This document shows positions 8,816 through 17,148 of a stretch of 64,000 bases of DNA, piece after piece; the first letter of the stretch is position 1, and every line of letters begins with the position of its first letter. A program made the translations under genes and the position numbers. The DNA comes from Chitinophaga sp. XS-30. GTDB taxonomy: Bacteria > Bacteroidota > Bacteroidia > Chitinophagales > Chitinophagaceae. A model generated the notes under the pieces. That model saw only the letters and a list, made by a program, of their open reading frames with translations. It was not told the DNA's origin and did no database searches. The stretch is from the NCBI RefSeq assembly GCF_008086345.1, contig NZ_CP043006.1:3718032-3782031 (forward strand), read 5' to 3'.

Positions 8816-9667
8816 ATGGACGCGGATATTCATACGCTGTACGTTTCCGACCTTTACCGCATACTGGATTTCAGGTGCCGCTGTGTGGACTGCCGCACAT
8901 CCAGGCCGGAATACAGCGAAGCCTTTTCGATCAGTTTTGTGCGGAAGGGCAATTTTGTGTTCAACGTTTTCCGGAATGCGCTGGATTCCTATACCGGCTG
9001 CATTCTTATCACCAAACCGGAATATGAGCGCACGGTAACGCATGTACACGAAGTGCCTGATGAATGCACCATCTTTGAATTTTCTGACGAAATGTTGCAA
9101 CAGGTCAGGGAACAGTATGGCAAAACCAGGTTTTTTTCCAGTAACGACCTGCATTCCACGCTTATCCGCACGAACGCGGAAACTGAATTCCTGCATTTTT
9201 ATATCCTGGAGCTGGTGGCTTCCCGCACCGGTAGCCGTTTGCAGATCGATCAGCTGGTGCTGGATATGGTCTCCAGGGTATTGCTGGACATTACAGATTA
9301 CCAGCCGGACGCCAGGATACACGCCCGGCTGAAACGGAATCACCTTGTCACCATGGAGAGGGCCAAAGCATATATGATGCAGCATTTTTCCGCTGATATT
9401 TCTCTGAAGGCCATAGCCGCGCACAGTCTTGTAAGCCCTTTTCATTTCAGCCGCATCTTCAAGACCTTTACCGGCAGCAGTCCGCATCAGTTCCTGTTAT
9501 CCCTGCGGCTGCAGCACGCCGCCATGTTGCTGCAAAGCACCGCATTGCCTTTGTCGGACATTGCCTATTCCTCCGGATTCAACAGTATGGAATACTTCCA
9601 TGCAGCCTTCCGCCGCCGGTATAAAATGCCGCCATTGCAGTACATCAAAATGAGCAAGATTTCTTAA
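8816..9667 (+). CDS. AraC-family transcriptional regulator
   Basis: This 283-residue regulator has a C-terminal AraC/XylS double helix-turn-helix over about residues 180-283: MERAKAYMMQHFSADISLKA, the SPFHFSRIFKTFTGSSPHQF box and the second helix pair with DIAYSSGFNSMEYFHAAFRRR. The N-terminal half (to about 130) looks like the cupin-like sensory part, with several cysteines close together at CRCVDC, residues about 19-24, which could bind a metal or ligand. It starts one base after the lipoprotein stop (translational coupling likely). Targets are unknown; the DinB genes on either side are the obvious candidates. Confidence 0.9.
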   Translation: MDADIHTLYVSDLYRILDFRCRCVDCRTSRPEYSEAFSISFVRKGNFVFNVFRNALDSYTGCILITKPEYERTVTHVHEVPDECTIFEFSDEMLQQVREQYGKTRFFSSNDLHSTLIRTNAETEFLHFYILELVASRTGSRLQIDQLVLDMVSRVLLDITDYQPDARIHARLKRNHLVTMERAKAYMMQHFSADISLKAIAAHSLVSPFHFSRIFKTFTGSSPHQFLLSLRLQHAAMLLQSTALPLSDIAYSSGFNSMEYFHAAFRRRYKMPPLQYIKMSKIS

Positions 9668-9688
9668 TCCCCTGTGCCGCCGGCAGAA

Positions 9689-9696
9689 TAGCTTTG
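9689..9696 (+). promoter_or_regulatory. Possible -7 element upstream of second DinB gene
   Basis: TAGCTTTG matches the Bacteroidota -7 consensus TAnnTTTG exactly and lies 22 bases before the ATG at 9718. No clear -33 TTTG is seen at the right distance. Confidence 0.3.
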
Positions 9697-9717
9697 TTTC
9701 ATAAAAATTACAGATTT

Positions 9718-10125
9718 ATGAAACAGCAATTCATGGAACGACTGGAGCAGTCGGAACAGTACACGCTTTCCGTAGCGGAAGCAATGCCCGAAAAAGAATA
9801 TGGATTCAGGCCGGCAGCCGGTGTATGGAACTTCGGTGAACTGATGCATCACATCGCTTACGGTATCGGATGGTGGGAAGCCAATTATATGCTGATGAAA
9901 GAGACGGCCTGGGCGCCGCAGCCATCTCCTGAAGACAAAAAAACGTTGACAAAGGAACTACGGAAAGCTTATGCCGCCCTTCGCCTGACGCTTGAAGGGC
10001 TGAAGATGGAAGAAAATGAAATAGCCGGGTTTTACGCCACGCTGGACCATATCACGCATCATCGCGGACAGGCTACGATGCACCTGCGTTTGAAGGGCAT
10101 TGTGCCGCCGGAGTATGTGTATTGA
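9718..10125 (+). CDS. DinB-fold protein (135 aa)
   Basis: A 135-residue DinB-superfamily protein. The fold markers are KEYGFRPAAGVWNFGELMHH in the first half and the terminal ITHHRGQATMHLRLKGIVPP box, whose histidines, with the earlier HH, would form the metal site. The ATG at 9718 is chosen because upstream codons are poor and a -7 element lies just before. It ends five bases before the convergent dihydrouridine synthase stop. Likely a damage- or thiol-related enzyme by family, exact activity unknown. Confidence 0.9.
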   Translation: MKQQFMERLEQSEQYTLSVAEAMPEKEYGFRPAAGVWNFGELMHHIAYGIGWWEANYMLMKETAWAPQPSPEDKKTLTKELRKAYAALRLTLEGLKMEENEIAGFYATLDHITHHRGQATMHLRLKGIVPPEYVY

Positions 10126-10130
10126 TGTGA

Positions 10131-11168
10131 TTACAGGGGGCAGTTCTCGTGGTAATTGACCAGGTGGATAGGAGTGTGCTCCATCTCGAAACCTTCGTAG
10201 GTACGCAGCACCTCGTCCAGTACAGCTTCTATTTCCTCCGGAGTGTTGAGTGTTACCAGGCGGTTGCGGAATTCCCTGATGCCCGGGAGGCCTTTCAGGT
10301 AGGTCAGGTAATGACGGCGCATGGCGTAGATACCGGCTACCGGGCCTTTCCATTGCAGTGATTTCCGCAGCTGCCTTTTGCAGACCGTTACTCTTTCTGC
10401 TACTGTTGGCGCTGCCAGCTGTTCCCCGGTGTTGAGGAAATGGCGTATCTCGCGGAAGATCCAGGGATAACCGATGGCAGCCCGGCCGATCATGATGCCG
10501 TCCACTCCATAACGGTTCCTGTATTCGAGCGCTTTTTGCGGGCTGTCAATATCGCCGTTCCCGAAAACGGGGATGCGGATGCGGGGATTGTTCTTCACTT
10601 TAGCGATGAGGGACCAGTCCGCTTCGCCTTTGTACATCTGGCAGCGGGTGCGGCCATGGATGGTGAGGGCTTTCACGCCAACGTCCTGCAGCCGTTCGGC
10701 CACCTCTTCAATATTTTTGGTGTCATCGTCCCAACCCAGCCGGGTTTTAACGGTAACGGGAAGGGAAGTGGACCTCACACAGGCTTCCGTGAGGCGGACC
10801 ATCAGCGGGATATTTTTCAATACGCCGGAACCGGCGCCTTTGGCTACGATCCCTTTAACGGGGCAGCCGAAATTGATGTCCAGCAGCTCCGGATTGGTCA
10901 CATCCACGATCTTCGCGGCCATGCCCATACGTTCCTCATCACCGCCAAAGATCTGTATGCCCACCGGCCGCTCTTCATCGAAGATGTCCAGTTTCCTCCG
11001 GCATTTGATCGCATCGCGGATCAGGCCTTCGCTGGAAATGAACTCGGTGTACATAAGATCGGCACCGTTCTCTTTGCATACCACACGGAACGGCGGATCG
11101 CTGACATCCTCCATGGGCGCCAGCAACAGCGGAAAATCCGGTAGTGATATATTGTCGATCTTCACCAT
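10131..11168 (-). CDS. dusB: tRNA-dihydrouridine synthase (DusB type)
   Basis: This 345-residue flavoenzyme would reduce specific uridines in the tRNA D-loop using FMN and NADPH. The TIM-barrel hallmarks are in order: LLLAPMEDVSDPPFR at the start, the catalytic Cys in DINFGCPVKGIVAKGAGS, KTRLGWDD, the TIHGRTRCQMYKG loop, GNGDI, and the phosphate-binding DGIMIGRAAIGYPWIF. The C-terminal helical tRNA-binding domain follows. The start is the ATG at 11168; the frame extends upstream but with no family similarity. A TAnnTTTG element and a 14-base palindrome precede it. Single gene, housekeeping. Confidence 0.96.
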   Translation of the reverse strand: MVKIDNISLPDFPLLLAPMEDVSDPPFRVVCKENGADLMYTEFISSEGLIRDAIKCRRKLDIFDEERPVGIQIFGGDEERMGMAAKIVDVTNPELLDINFGCPVKGIVAKGAGSGVLKNIPLMVRLTEACVRSTSLPVTVKTRLGWDDDTKNIEEVAERLQDVGVKALTIHGRTRCQMYKGEADWSLIAKVKNNPRIRIPVFGNGDIDSPQKALEYRNRYGVDGIMIGRAAIGYPWIFREIRHFLNTGEQLAAPTVAERVTVCKRQLRKSLQWKGPVAGIYAMRRHYLTYLKGLPGIREFRNRLVTLNTPEEIEAVLDEVLRTYEGFEMEHTPIHLVNYHENCPL

Positions 11169-11177
11169 AAACGGATG

Positions 11178-11185
11178 CAAAAATA
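11178..11185 (-). promoter_or_regulatory. Possible -7 element of dusB
   Basis: On the minus strand the bases read TATTTTTG, an exact match to TAnnTTTG, 9 bases before the dusB ATG. No good -33 element is apparent; the palindrome at 11199-11212 lies where it would be. Confidence 0.35.
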
Positions 11186-11198
11186 CGGTAAATGAACG

Positions 11199-11212
11199 TA
11201 TTACCGGTAATA
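11199..11212. promoter_or_regulatory. 14-base perfect palindrome upstream of dusB
   Basis: TATTACCGGTAATA is a perfect palindrome located 13 bases upstream of the candidate -7 element of dusB. It has the size and symmetry of an operator for a dimeric regulator. No cognate regulator is identifiable. Confidence 0.45.
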
Positions 11213-11228
11213 ACGGAGGAATTGCACA

Positions 11229-11303
11229 AAAGCGGGCCACCTCTCTTTGTCAGACCACCTGAGCAGGAATCAGGTGCCATTACTTTTGAGGGTGGCCCGC
11301 TTT
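11229..11303 (-). terminator. Nested inverted repeat between GH43 gene and dusB
   Basis: A perfect 13-base inverted repeat (AAAGCGGGCCACC at 11229-11241, complement at 11291-11303) encloses a second perfect 7-base stem (CACCTGA 11256-11262, TCAGGTG 11270-11276). On the minus strand the outer stem ends in CTTTT. It lies 40 bases after the GH43 stop and probably ends that operon, but the long structured loop is unusual for a simple terminator. Confidence 0.55.
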
Positions 11304-11343
11304 ACTGGAAATGTCAATCTGTTTCTCAATGGATTTCCGGCCG

Positions 11344-12930
11344 TTATTGTTTCACCAGCTCGAAGTCATCGAACTGCGTCCAGGCGCTTGCACCGGCGGT
11401 CAATGCAATGCCGATCTTCACGTCGGCGCCTGCGGGTACCGTTATGTTGCTGATCGAATACTGCGTCCAGTTTGTGCTGGCGGATAAGGTGGTGTCTCTT
11501 GTCAATACATTGTTGATATACACCTGCAGTTCCCGCTGGCTGAATGCTCCGCTGCCCCTGGACCATACGCTGGCAGTATAGTTGCCGGCTGCGCAATTGG
11601 TAGCCGAGGCATTCTGCAGGCTTGTTGTATAGGCGGACGCGCTCCATGATTTGACGGCCTTTGTGCCGGAGTGCACTTCTGCCGTTGCGGTGGCAATGCT
11701 GGCATTGCCGCTATAGGTCCAGTTGGAAAAATCACTTTCAAAACCAGGATTCAGCAGAAGGTTCGCGGAGGGTACGCTCCATTCTCCCGTTTCCAGGTTC
11801 AATACCCAGTCGCCGCCGTTGGCAGACAAGGATGGAGCATTGATCGTGGGCACGCCTGATCCGTCGAAGGTCAGCGGATACCAACCGTATCTTCCTGTGC
11901 CGGAGCCGGTATAGTTGCTCCAGCGGTCGCCGCAATAAATGAATGTAGTGCCTGCGGTGCCGGTAACGGGCAGGATGAAATCATGCTGTGTGTTGAAAGA
12001 ATTGGAAGAAGACGGGCTGGTAGGCACGATGGCATTGGCCGTCCAGGGGCCTAGCATGCTGCTGGCAGTCCTGTAACGGGTGGCGCTGGAGTTCCAGCCA
12101 TTGCAGAGAGAAGTGAAATAGTAATAAGTGCTGCCGCGCTTGAATATTGCCGCTGCTTCCTGCACGCCGGCCTGCCATCCCTGACCGGTGAATTCCGTAT
12201 AGGCGCCGGTTACGGAATGGGAGAGCGGGGTCATGAAATCATCATCCAGTTTTATGACAGCCTGCGAATAGTTGGCCTGCGGTTTGTCGAAAGTGTACAT
12301 GATCCAGGCATCATTTCCCTCGCTGTAAACGCCCATATCGCCAAGCGAATACAGCGTACCGTTGATATCCGCCATTTTCTGTATGCGCTTGTCAGCGTGG
12401 TAGGTCCATGGTCCGTTGATGGAGGTGGCGGTGAAGAAAATATACTGGTTGCGGACGCCGGCCACACCGCTGCTTCCCCATTCCAGCCCCATCACATAGT
12501 TGTTGTGGTTCGGGTTTTTCAGCACCCAGGGGCGGCCAACCCAGCTGTTGGCGTTCATCGGCACACCAGACATGCCGGGTGCAATGGCGGGGGACTGCTT
12601 TGTCCAGTTTTGCAGGTCATCGGATGTGTAGTGATTGATGGCGTAGAACTTGTAATCGCCTGAATTACCGAACTGCGGCCCAAACCAATGATAGGTACCG
12701 TCTTCTTCCAGTATCCAGCCGCCTTGTGCTTTTATCTCATTGCCATCCACGTCCATCCAGACGGCATCGTTGTCAATAAAAGACAGGGAATTGAGCGCGG
12801 TGTTCGTCACCAGCGTTGTTTCCGGGGTCAACAGCGCTTCCGCTTTCGGGTTTTCTGCTTTTTTGGCGCAGGAAGCGAGTGTTGCGATAATGGCAAGCAT
12901 TACGCTGAAGGGGGTGATCATTTTTTTCAT
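11344..12930 (-). CDS. GH43 exo-beta-1,3-galactanase-like lipoprotein with C-terminal carbohydrate-binding domain
   Basis: A 528-residue lipoprotein (Cys21 in LASC). Residues about 45-375 form a five-bladed beta-propeller like GH43 subfamily 24: WMDVDGNEIKAQGGWILEED with YHWFGP matches the family opening, and YTSDDLQNW follows. In characterised exo-beta-1,3-galactanases the acid is a Glu in an EAPA-like box and the base role is taken by a Gln; here Glu258 (QEAAAIF) and Gln315 (FNTQHDF) fit. A further conserved Glu, in an ERPKV-like motif, is Gly132 here (GRPWV). Residues about 390-528 form a galactose-binding-like sandwich (NPGFESDFSNWTYSG). It is the last gene of the minus-strand locus and its only glycosidase. 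GH43 fold is safe; galactanase specificity is inference. Confidence 0.82.
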   Translation of the reverse strand: MKKMITPFSVMLAIIATLASCAKKAENPKAEALLTPETTLVTNTALNSLSFIDNDAVWMDVDGNEIKAQGGWILEEDGTYHWFGPQFGNSGDYKFYAINHYTSDDLQNWTKQSPAIAPGMSGVPMNANSWVGRPWVLKNPNHNNYVMGLEWGSSGVAGVRNQYIFFTATSINGPWTYHADKRIQKMADINGTLYSLGDMGVYSEGNDAWIMYTFDKPQANYSQAVIKLDDDFMTPLSHSVTGAYTEFTGQGWQAGVQEAAAIFKRGSTYYYFTSLCNGWNSSATRYRTASSMLGPWTANAIVPTSPSSSNSFNTQHDFILPVTGTAGTTFIYCGDRWSNYTGSGTGRYGWYPLTFDGSGVPTINAPSLSANGGDWVLNLETGEWSVPSANLLLNPGFESDFSNWTYSGNASIATATAEVHSGTKAVKSWSASAYTTSLQNASATNCAAGNYTASVWSRGSGAFSQRELQVYINNVLTRDTTLSASTNWTQYSISNITVPAGADVKIGIALTAGASAWTQFDDFELVKQ

Positions 12931-12971
12931 TTTTGATGATTTGATTTTCAGTTAAAGGATAGATTAACATT

Positions 12972-13979
12972 TCAATTTCTTAAGCGTATTATTTCAGTTG
13001 TGAATGTTTCGCCCTGCTCTCCCTTCAGACTGGCTTCCACTTCTAGGGTTTTTCCACGGTCACGGAACCTGAACAGGCCGTAGTGTTTTTTGGTGACAAG
13101 ATTGCCGATACGACGGCTGTTGACGTTGAGCGTATCATTGACGGAGGCGTGCGTCATACCGCTGGCGGTGAATTCATATAAAGGATATTGCATGCCGGGT
13201 ATTTCTTTTTTGGTAAACTCGCCAATGTGGCGGTCACCGGAGATCAGCATCACCCCTTTTGCACTGGTAGACACCAGCAGGTCATAAAATCGCTGAAGCG
13301 AAGCGGGGAAATTGGCCCACATTTCCGTCCGGTGCTCATTGGGGATGAATTGCAGGCCTGATCCGATGATATGGGCATCAGCTTTGCTGTTTTTCAACTG
13401 CGCTTCCAGCCATGCCCATTGTTGCGCGCCGAGGATATCCGCCGTGGGGTGGGGGATGTATCCTTTGCGTTCCCGCGTTATCGGGTCCTGATGATAACGC
13501 ACATCCAGCAGGATCACTTTCAGCAGCTTTTTGCCGATCTTGTATTCATAGGCGGCGTAGATACCTTCCTGTTTGCGGCGCGGGCTGTGCTGCGGTTCTC
13601 CCAGGAAGTCCAGCGCCAGTTGCTGGCTTTCTTTTTTGATGGCAAAAGTCTTGTTGCCATCATTTTTACCATAATCGTGATCGTCCCATGTGCCGATGAC
13701 CGGTACTTTTGATACCAGCGCTTTGTATCCTTCCTGCGTGAGTTGCGCGTTGTATTTGGCCCTCAAAACGGCGGTGTCATCCGAGTCGCCATAGATATTG
13801 TCGCCCAGCCATATCCAGAGGTCCGGTTCGTCTCCGATGATCCTTGGCCATAGCGGTTGCGGCAGCGTGGTTTTATTGCAGGAGCCGAAAGCGATCGTAA
13901 ATGTGGCCTTTTTGTCCTGATACGGGCTGGCGGCAAGGAGTGCGCCGGTCAGCAAAACGATGGTGATATATTTATTCAT
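12972..13979 (-). CDS. PhoD-like phosphoesterase (alkaline phosphatase D family)
   Basis: This 335-residue exported protein (signal peptide to about residue 18, no lipobox) belongs to the PhoD-like metallophosphatases. Metal-site motifs are visible in order: AFGSCNK, DLWIWLGDNIYGD, VIGTWDDHDYGKND, and ISGDRHIGEF toward the C-terminus. PhoD enzymes hydrolyse phosphomono- and diesters, in Bacillus including wall teichoic acid. It is shorter than classic PhoD because the N-terminal beta domain is absent. It lies between another phosphoesterase gene (6 bases) and the GH43 gene (41 bases) in the minus-strand locus, so it probably removes phosphate groups from the imported glycan in the periplasm. 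Confidence 0.9.
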   Translation of the reverse strand: MNKYITIVLLTGALLAASPYQDKKATFTIAFGSCNKTTLPQPLWPRIIGDEPDLWIWLGDNIYGDSDDTAVLRAKYNAQLTQEGYKALVSKVPVIGTWDDHDYGKNDGNKTFAIKKESQQLALDFLGEPQHSPRRKQEGIYAAYEYKIGKKLLKVILLDVRYHQDPITRERKGYIPHPTADILGAQQWAWLEAQLKNSKADAHIIGSGLQFIPNEHRTEMWANFPASLQRFYDLLVSTSAKGVMLISGDRHIGEFTKKEIPGMQYPLYEFTASGMTHASVNDTLNVNSRRIGNLVTKKHYGLFRFRDRGKTLEVEASLKGEQGETFTTEIIRLRN

Positions 13980-13985
13980 CTGTTA

Positions 13986-15404
13986 CTATTTGGGTTGAAC
14001 GCTAACGGTTGTCCCGCTGCTGTTTTTGATATTTACTTTCACCAGCACGGCGGTATTCCTGCCGTTATTGTAATCGTATTGCGAGAGGATGGTGCCGCCG
14101 TTGACCGCGTATTCCCCGTGTTTCAGCAGGAACCTGATCCTGCCATCGTAGAAGTCGTGCGGAAGCGCATTGTTGATATTGACCGTATTGGCGGTATGCC
14201 CGCCGTTATTCGGGTTCGCGTAGCTGGCGGAAACTTTGGGCGCACCGTTATCGCCTACCAGGTGATGGGCATTGATGCCATCCGCATGTGTTTTCACCTG
14301 CGGGCAGGTCCATCCTCCGGCGTTGCGCTGAAAATTGTAGAATGCGGCCCGCTGGTGGTCCTGGGCGGTGCCAACGGACAGCACGTAATAGGGGCTTGTC
14401 TGCAAAGTTCTGGTTCGATGATTATGGCCTACAAGCACCAGGTCGTTGCTGTCGCCCACCGGTGTTACGGTTGGGGAAGCGTTTGGGCCGTCGTAGAAAT
14501 GGGTCATTTGCAGGCGGAATTTAATGGCGGGATCTGATTTTGCTTTTGCATAGTCCGCTTTCGCCCAGTCCAGCCAGGTTTCCGGCACTGTCCATTCCGT
14601 ATTGAGCACATAGAACGACCCCATTTTGAAGGAAAAAGCGCGCTGCCCCACCAGTTCCGAGGTGTACAGCTTACGCCATTCATCCACGAGGATGTAATTA
14701 TGCCAGCCGATATCGTGGTTGCCGGTGCTGATCACCAGGGGAACGGTGAGGCCGGATAGCCCCTCGAAGAATCGTTGCACTCTGCGTTTGGCGGTATCCA
14801 TCCCGCACCAGTAATCGAACTCGAAATACAGGTGCATGTTATCTCCTGTTTCCATGATAAATCTTGGGTTGATGAGATTCACCACCGGGGTCATCCATTG
14901 CAAGGCTTCCCTGCTGCCAACGCCCCATCGTTTGCTGGACTTTCCTCCCGGCTCTACTGCGTGGTCTTCCGCAATATGCTGGTCTGACTGGTGGAGGATA
15001 TAAAAATCCTGCTCAAAATCCGGTACGATGTGTACGGATCTTGCTGATACGGTTTTTTTGCCGGCGCTATGGCTGATTTCCAGTGTCATTAATTCCGGCG
15101 GAATACCGGCGGGCAGGGTTACCGTCAGCAGCCAGCCGTCTTCGGTCCCGTGATGGATGCGGCCGGGTGCGGCCTTTTTTATCCTGCAGTCCCAGGTCTT
15201 TAGATCGTTCTTTACACTGGCTTTCCATCCTTTGGCGGAGAGGCCTGCCGTACCTTTCAGCTCTACGATGAATTCACCGCCCGGTTCTGCAAAAGCGGGA
15301 TTATGCACCCTGGGCGTCCATATCTCCAGGTCCTGCAAAGGCAGCGAGGCCTGTGCGAACAGGGAGATCAATAAACTGATGACGAGCAATATGTTTCTTT
15401 TCAT
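13986..15404 (-). CDS. Calcineurin-like metallophosphoesterase, exported
   Basis: A 472-residue protein with a signal peptide (to about residue 19), an N-terminal beta-rich domain (about 20-125) and a calcineurin-like phosphoesterase domain from about 128. The dimetal motifs are complete: SDQHI, METGDNMH, STGNHDIGWH, the QMTHFYDG histidine and VGHNHRT. A C-terminal beta domain (residues about 370-472) follows. The stop is 6 bases before the PhoD-like gene, indicating coupled translation, and it follows SusD by 31 bases. The substrate is probably a phospho-oligosaccharide or another phosphodiester delivered by the upstream SusC/D pairs; that is inferred from context only. Confidence 0.9.
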   Translation of the reverse strand: MKRNILLVISLLISLFAQASLPLQDLEIWTPRVHNPAFAEPGGEFIVELKGTAGLSAKGWKASVKNDLKTWDCRIKKAAPGRIHHGTEDGWLLTVTLPAGIPPELMTLEISHSAGKKTVSARSVHIVPDFEQDFYILHQSDQHIAEDHAVEPGGKSSKRWGVGSREALQWMTPVVNLINPRFIMETGDNMHLYFEFDYWCGMDTAKRRVQRFFEGLSGLTVPLVISTGNHDIGWHNYILVDEWRKLYTSELVGQRAFSFKMGSFYVLNTEWTVPETWLDWAKADYAKAKSDPAIKFRLQMTHFYDGPNASPTVTPVGDSNDLVLVGHNHRTRTLQTSPYYVLSVGTAQDHQRAAFYNFQRNAGGWTCPQVKTHADGINAHHLVGDNGAPKVSASYANPNNGGHTANTVNINNALPHDFYDGRIRFLLKHGEYAVNGGTILSQYDYNNGRNTAVLVKVNIKNSSGTTVSVQPK

Positions 15405-15435
15405 GGATCAGATTTGGTTTTCAGACCGATACTGG

Positions 15436-17118
15436 TTACCAGCCGGCATTTTGCTGCCAGCCGTTTGATTTGAGCAATTCCTGCCGTGGAATGGGGAAGA
15501 GGTTCATCCTGGGCGAGTACACCCTGTTTTCAACGACAACCGGGGTGTAAGTGAATGTGCCGGCATCCGTGCGGGTGATCTGCAGGCCGCGCAGGGGTGC
15601 GGCAAAGTAAGTCATGCCATCCTTCCAGCGGCGGACGTCCCAGAAGCGGTGGTCCTCGAAAGCCAGCTCAATGCGCCTTTCATTGTGGATCCTGCGGCGT
15701 ATCTCGTCCTGCCCCGGCCCGGCATCGATGGGCGGCTGGCCGGACCTTTCCCGCACTTTGTTCAGATAGAGGAGAATATCGGTATGGCCGGGCTGTGATT
15801 CGTTCAGTGCTTCCGCATAGTTGAGGTATATCTCGGCGAGGCGGAATAACGGCCAGGCATGCACTTTTGTGGTATTGGTAACGAGGTTTACATCTTCCGC
15901 TACATGTTTGCGCAGGTAATGCCCGGTTTTTGTAGCGTTCTCCACACCGCGCCCGTCCCGTCCGCCTGCCCAGGCTTCAACGGGACGCCCTTTCCAGCTG
16001 GCGTTATTCAGGAGGATGGTTTGCGCCAGCCGGTTATCGCGGTTGGTAAAGGGTGCGGCGGCATGGGCGGGATTGTCCCAGTTAAATGCCGTGCCGTCTT
16101 TCATCTCGTAGGCGTCTACCAGGTTCTGGGAAGGTGTTGTGCCGCTTTGTCCCTGGTCGTATCCCACGGGATAGTTCGCCCGTTCGAAGTCATTGGCGGC
16201 GGCGTATCGCCGGGCCAGTATCAGTTCCGTGTTGGCGATGCTGTTATAAAGACTGGTATAGCTGCCCACAAGGGAATAGTAGGGTTCCAGGTCGATCACT
16301 GCTTTTGCCGCGTCCGCTGCTGCGTTCCATTTGTTTTCATCTGTTGGTTTGTTGCCGGTGAGGTCATCCGGCTGGAGGTACAGCGGGCTTGCTGCATAGA
16401 GGAGCGCACGGCTTTTCAGGGCCATTGCGGCGCCCCTGGTAGCCCTGCCGGATGCATTGGCATCGTTGGCCACCCGTCCGGGGAAAAGGTTCAGTGTTGC
16501 CGCCGCCTGGTCGCATTCCGTGGAGATGAACTGCATGCATTCGTCCAGCGTATTCCTCGGGATATCGGCCAGGTTGTCGTCCAGCGAAAGCACGCGGGTG
16601 ATCAAAGGCACGCCGCCGTATCTTTTCACCAGTTCAAAGTAACAGTATGCTCTGATGAAAGCGGCTTCGGCTTTCCATCGTACGATATCGTTCAGCCTGT
16701 TCTGATATTCGGTCTGATTGGCGGGGTCCAGTCTCAGGGCATCGAGGTTCACCCGGTCGGCATTCGCTATGAAGAGATTCGCTCTGCGGATACCTTCGTA
16801 ACAAAAGGCCCATTGGTCATCCGGGTTGGTAGAGGGATTCCAGCCGCCATTGTTGAAACGCTGAATGTCGGCATTCTCGGCCGTGTGTTCCGCATCGTCC
16901 GTGGCAGCATCGGGCATGGCGCCGCCTATCCGGTTGAAGCCTCCCGGCAGCCAGGCATAGCAACCGTTGATGAACCTTTCCGTGTTGGGATAGGAGGTGA
17001 ACACCTGCTCTTCGGACAGCAATGTTCCCAATTGCCTGTCCAGGAATGACTTTTTACATCCATTCTGTGTGAGCAGCATGCCGGTCAGGATCAGTATTGT
17101 GGATAAATGATATTTCAT
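15436..17118 (-). CDS. SusD/RagB-like surface lipoprotein (second pair)
   Basis: A 560-residue SusD-family lipoprotein; the lipobox TQNGC puts the lipid on Cys21. It shows the SusD core: WKAEAAFIRAYCYFELVKRY followed by GGVPL, and RGAAMALKSRALLYAASPLY, the C-terminal RRRIHNERRIELAFEDHRFWD box and a NAGW end. It is paired with the SusC at 17149-19950 (30 bases apart). Its sequence differs clearly from the SusD at 19970, so the two pairs are not a recent duplication. Binds the glycan at the outer face of the outer membrane. Confidence 0.96.
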   Translation of the reverse strand: MKYHLSTILILTGMLLTQNGCKKSFLDRQLGTLLSEEQVFTSYPNTERFINGCYAWLPGGFNRIGGAMPDAATDDAEHTAENADIQRFNNGGWNPSTNPDDQWAFCYEGIRRANLFIANADRVNLDALRLDPANQTEYQNRLNDIVRWKAEAAFIRAYCYFELVKRYGGVPLITRVLSLDDNLADIPRNTLDECMQFISTECDQAAATLNLFPGRVANDANASGRATRGAAMALKSRALLYAASPLYLQPDDLTGNKPTDENKWNAAADAAKAVIDLEPYYSLVGSYTSLYNSIANTELILARRYAAANDFERANYPVGYDQGQSGTTPSQNLVDAYEMKDGTAFNWDNPAHAAAPFTNRDNRLAQTILLNNASWKGRPVEAWAGGRDGRGVENATKTGHYLRKHVAEDVNLVTNTTKVHAWPLFRLAEIYLNYAEALNESQPGHTDILLYLNKVRERSGQPPIDAGPGQDEIRRRIHNERRIELAFEDHRFWDVRRWKDGMTYFAAPLRGLQITRTDAGTFTYTPVVVENRVYSPRMNLFPIPRQELLKSNGWQQNAGW

Positions 17119-17148
17119 CTTTCAAGTTTAAAATTCAAACATCTGTTA

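Noticed and set aside
15859..17049. Long open frame on the plus strand (396 codons)
   Set aside because: It lies wholly opposite a clear SusD gene, its translation shows no family motif and is Gly/Val/Pro-rich as expected from the complement of a high-GC3 gene.
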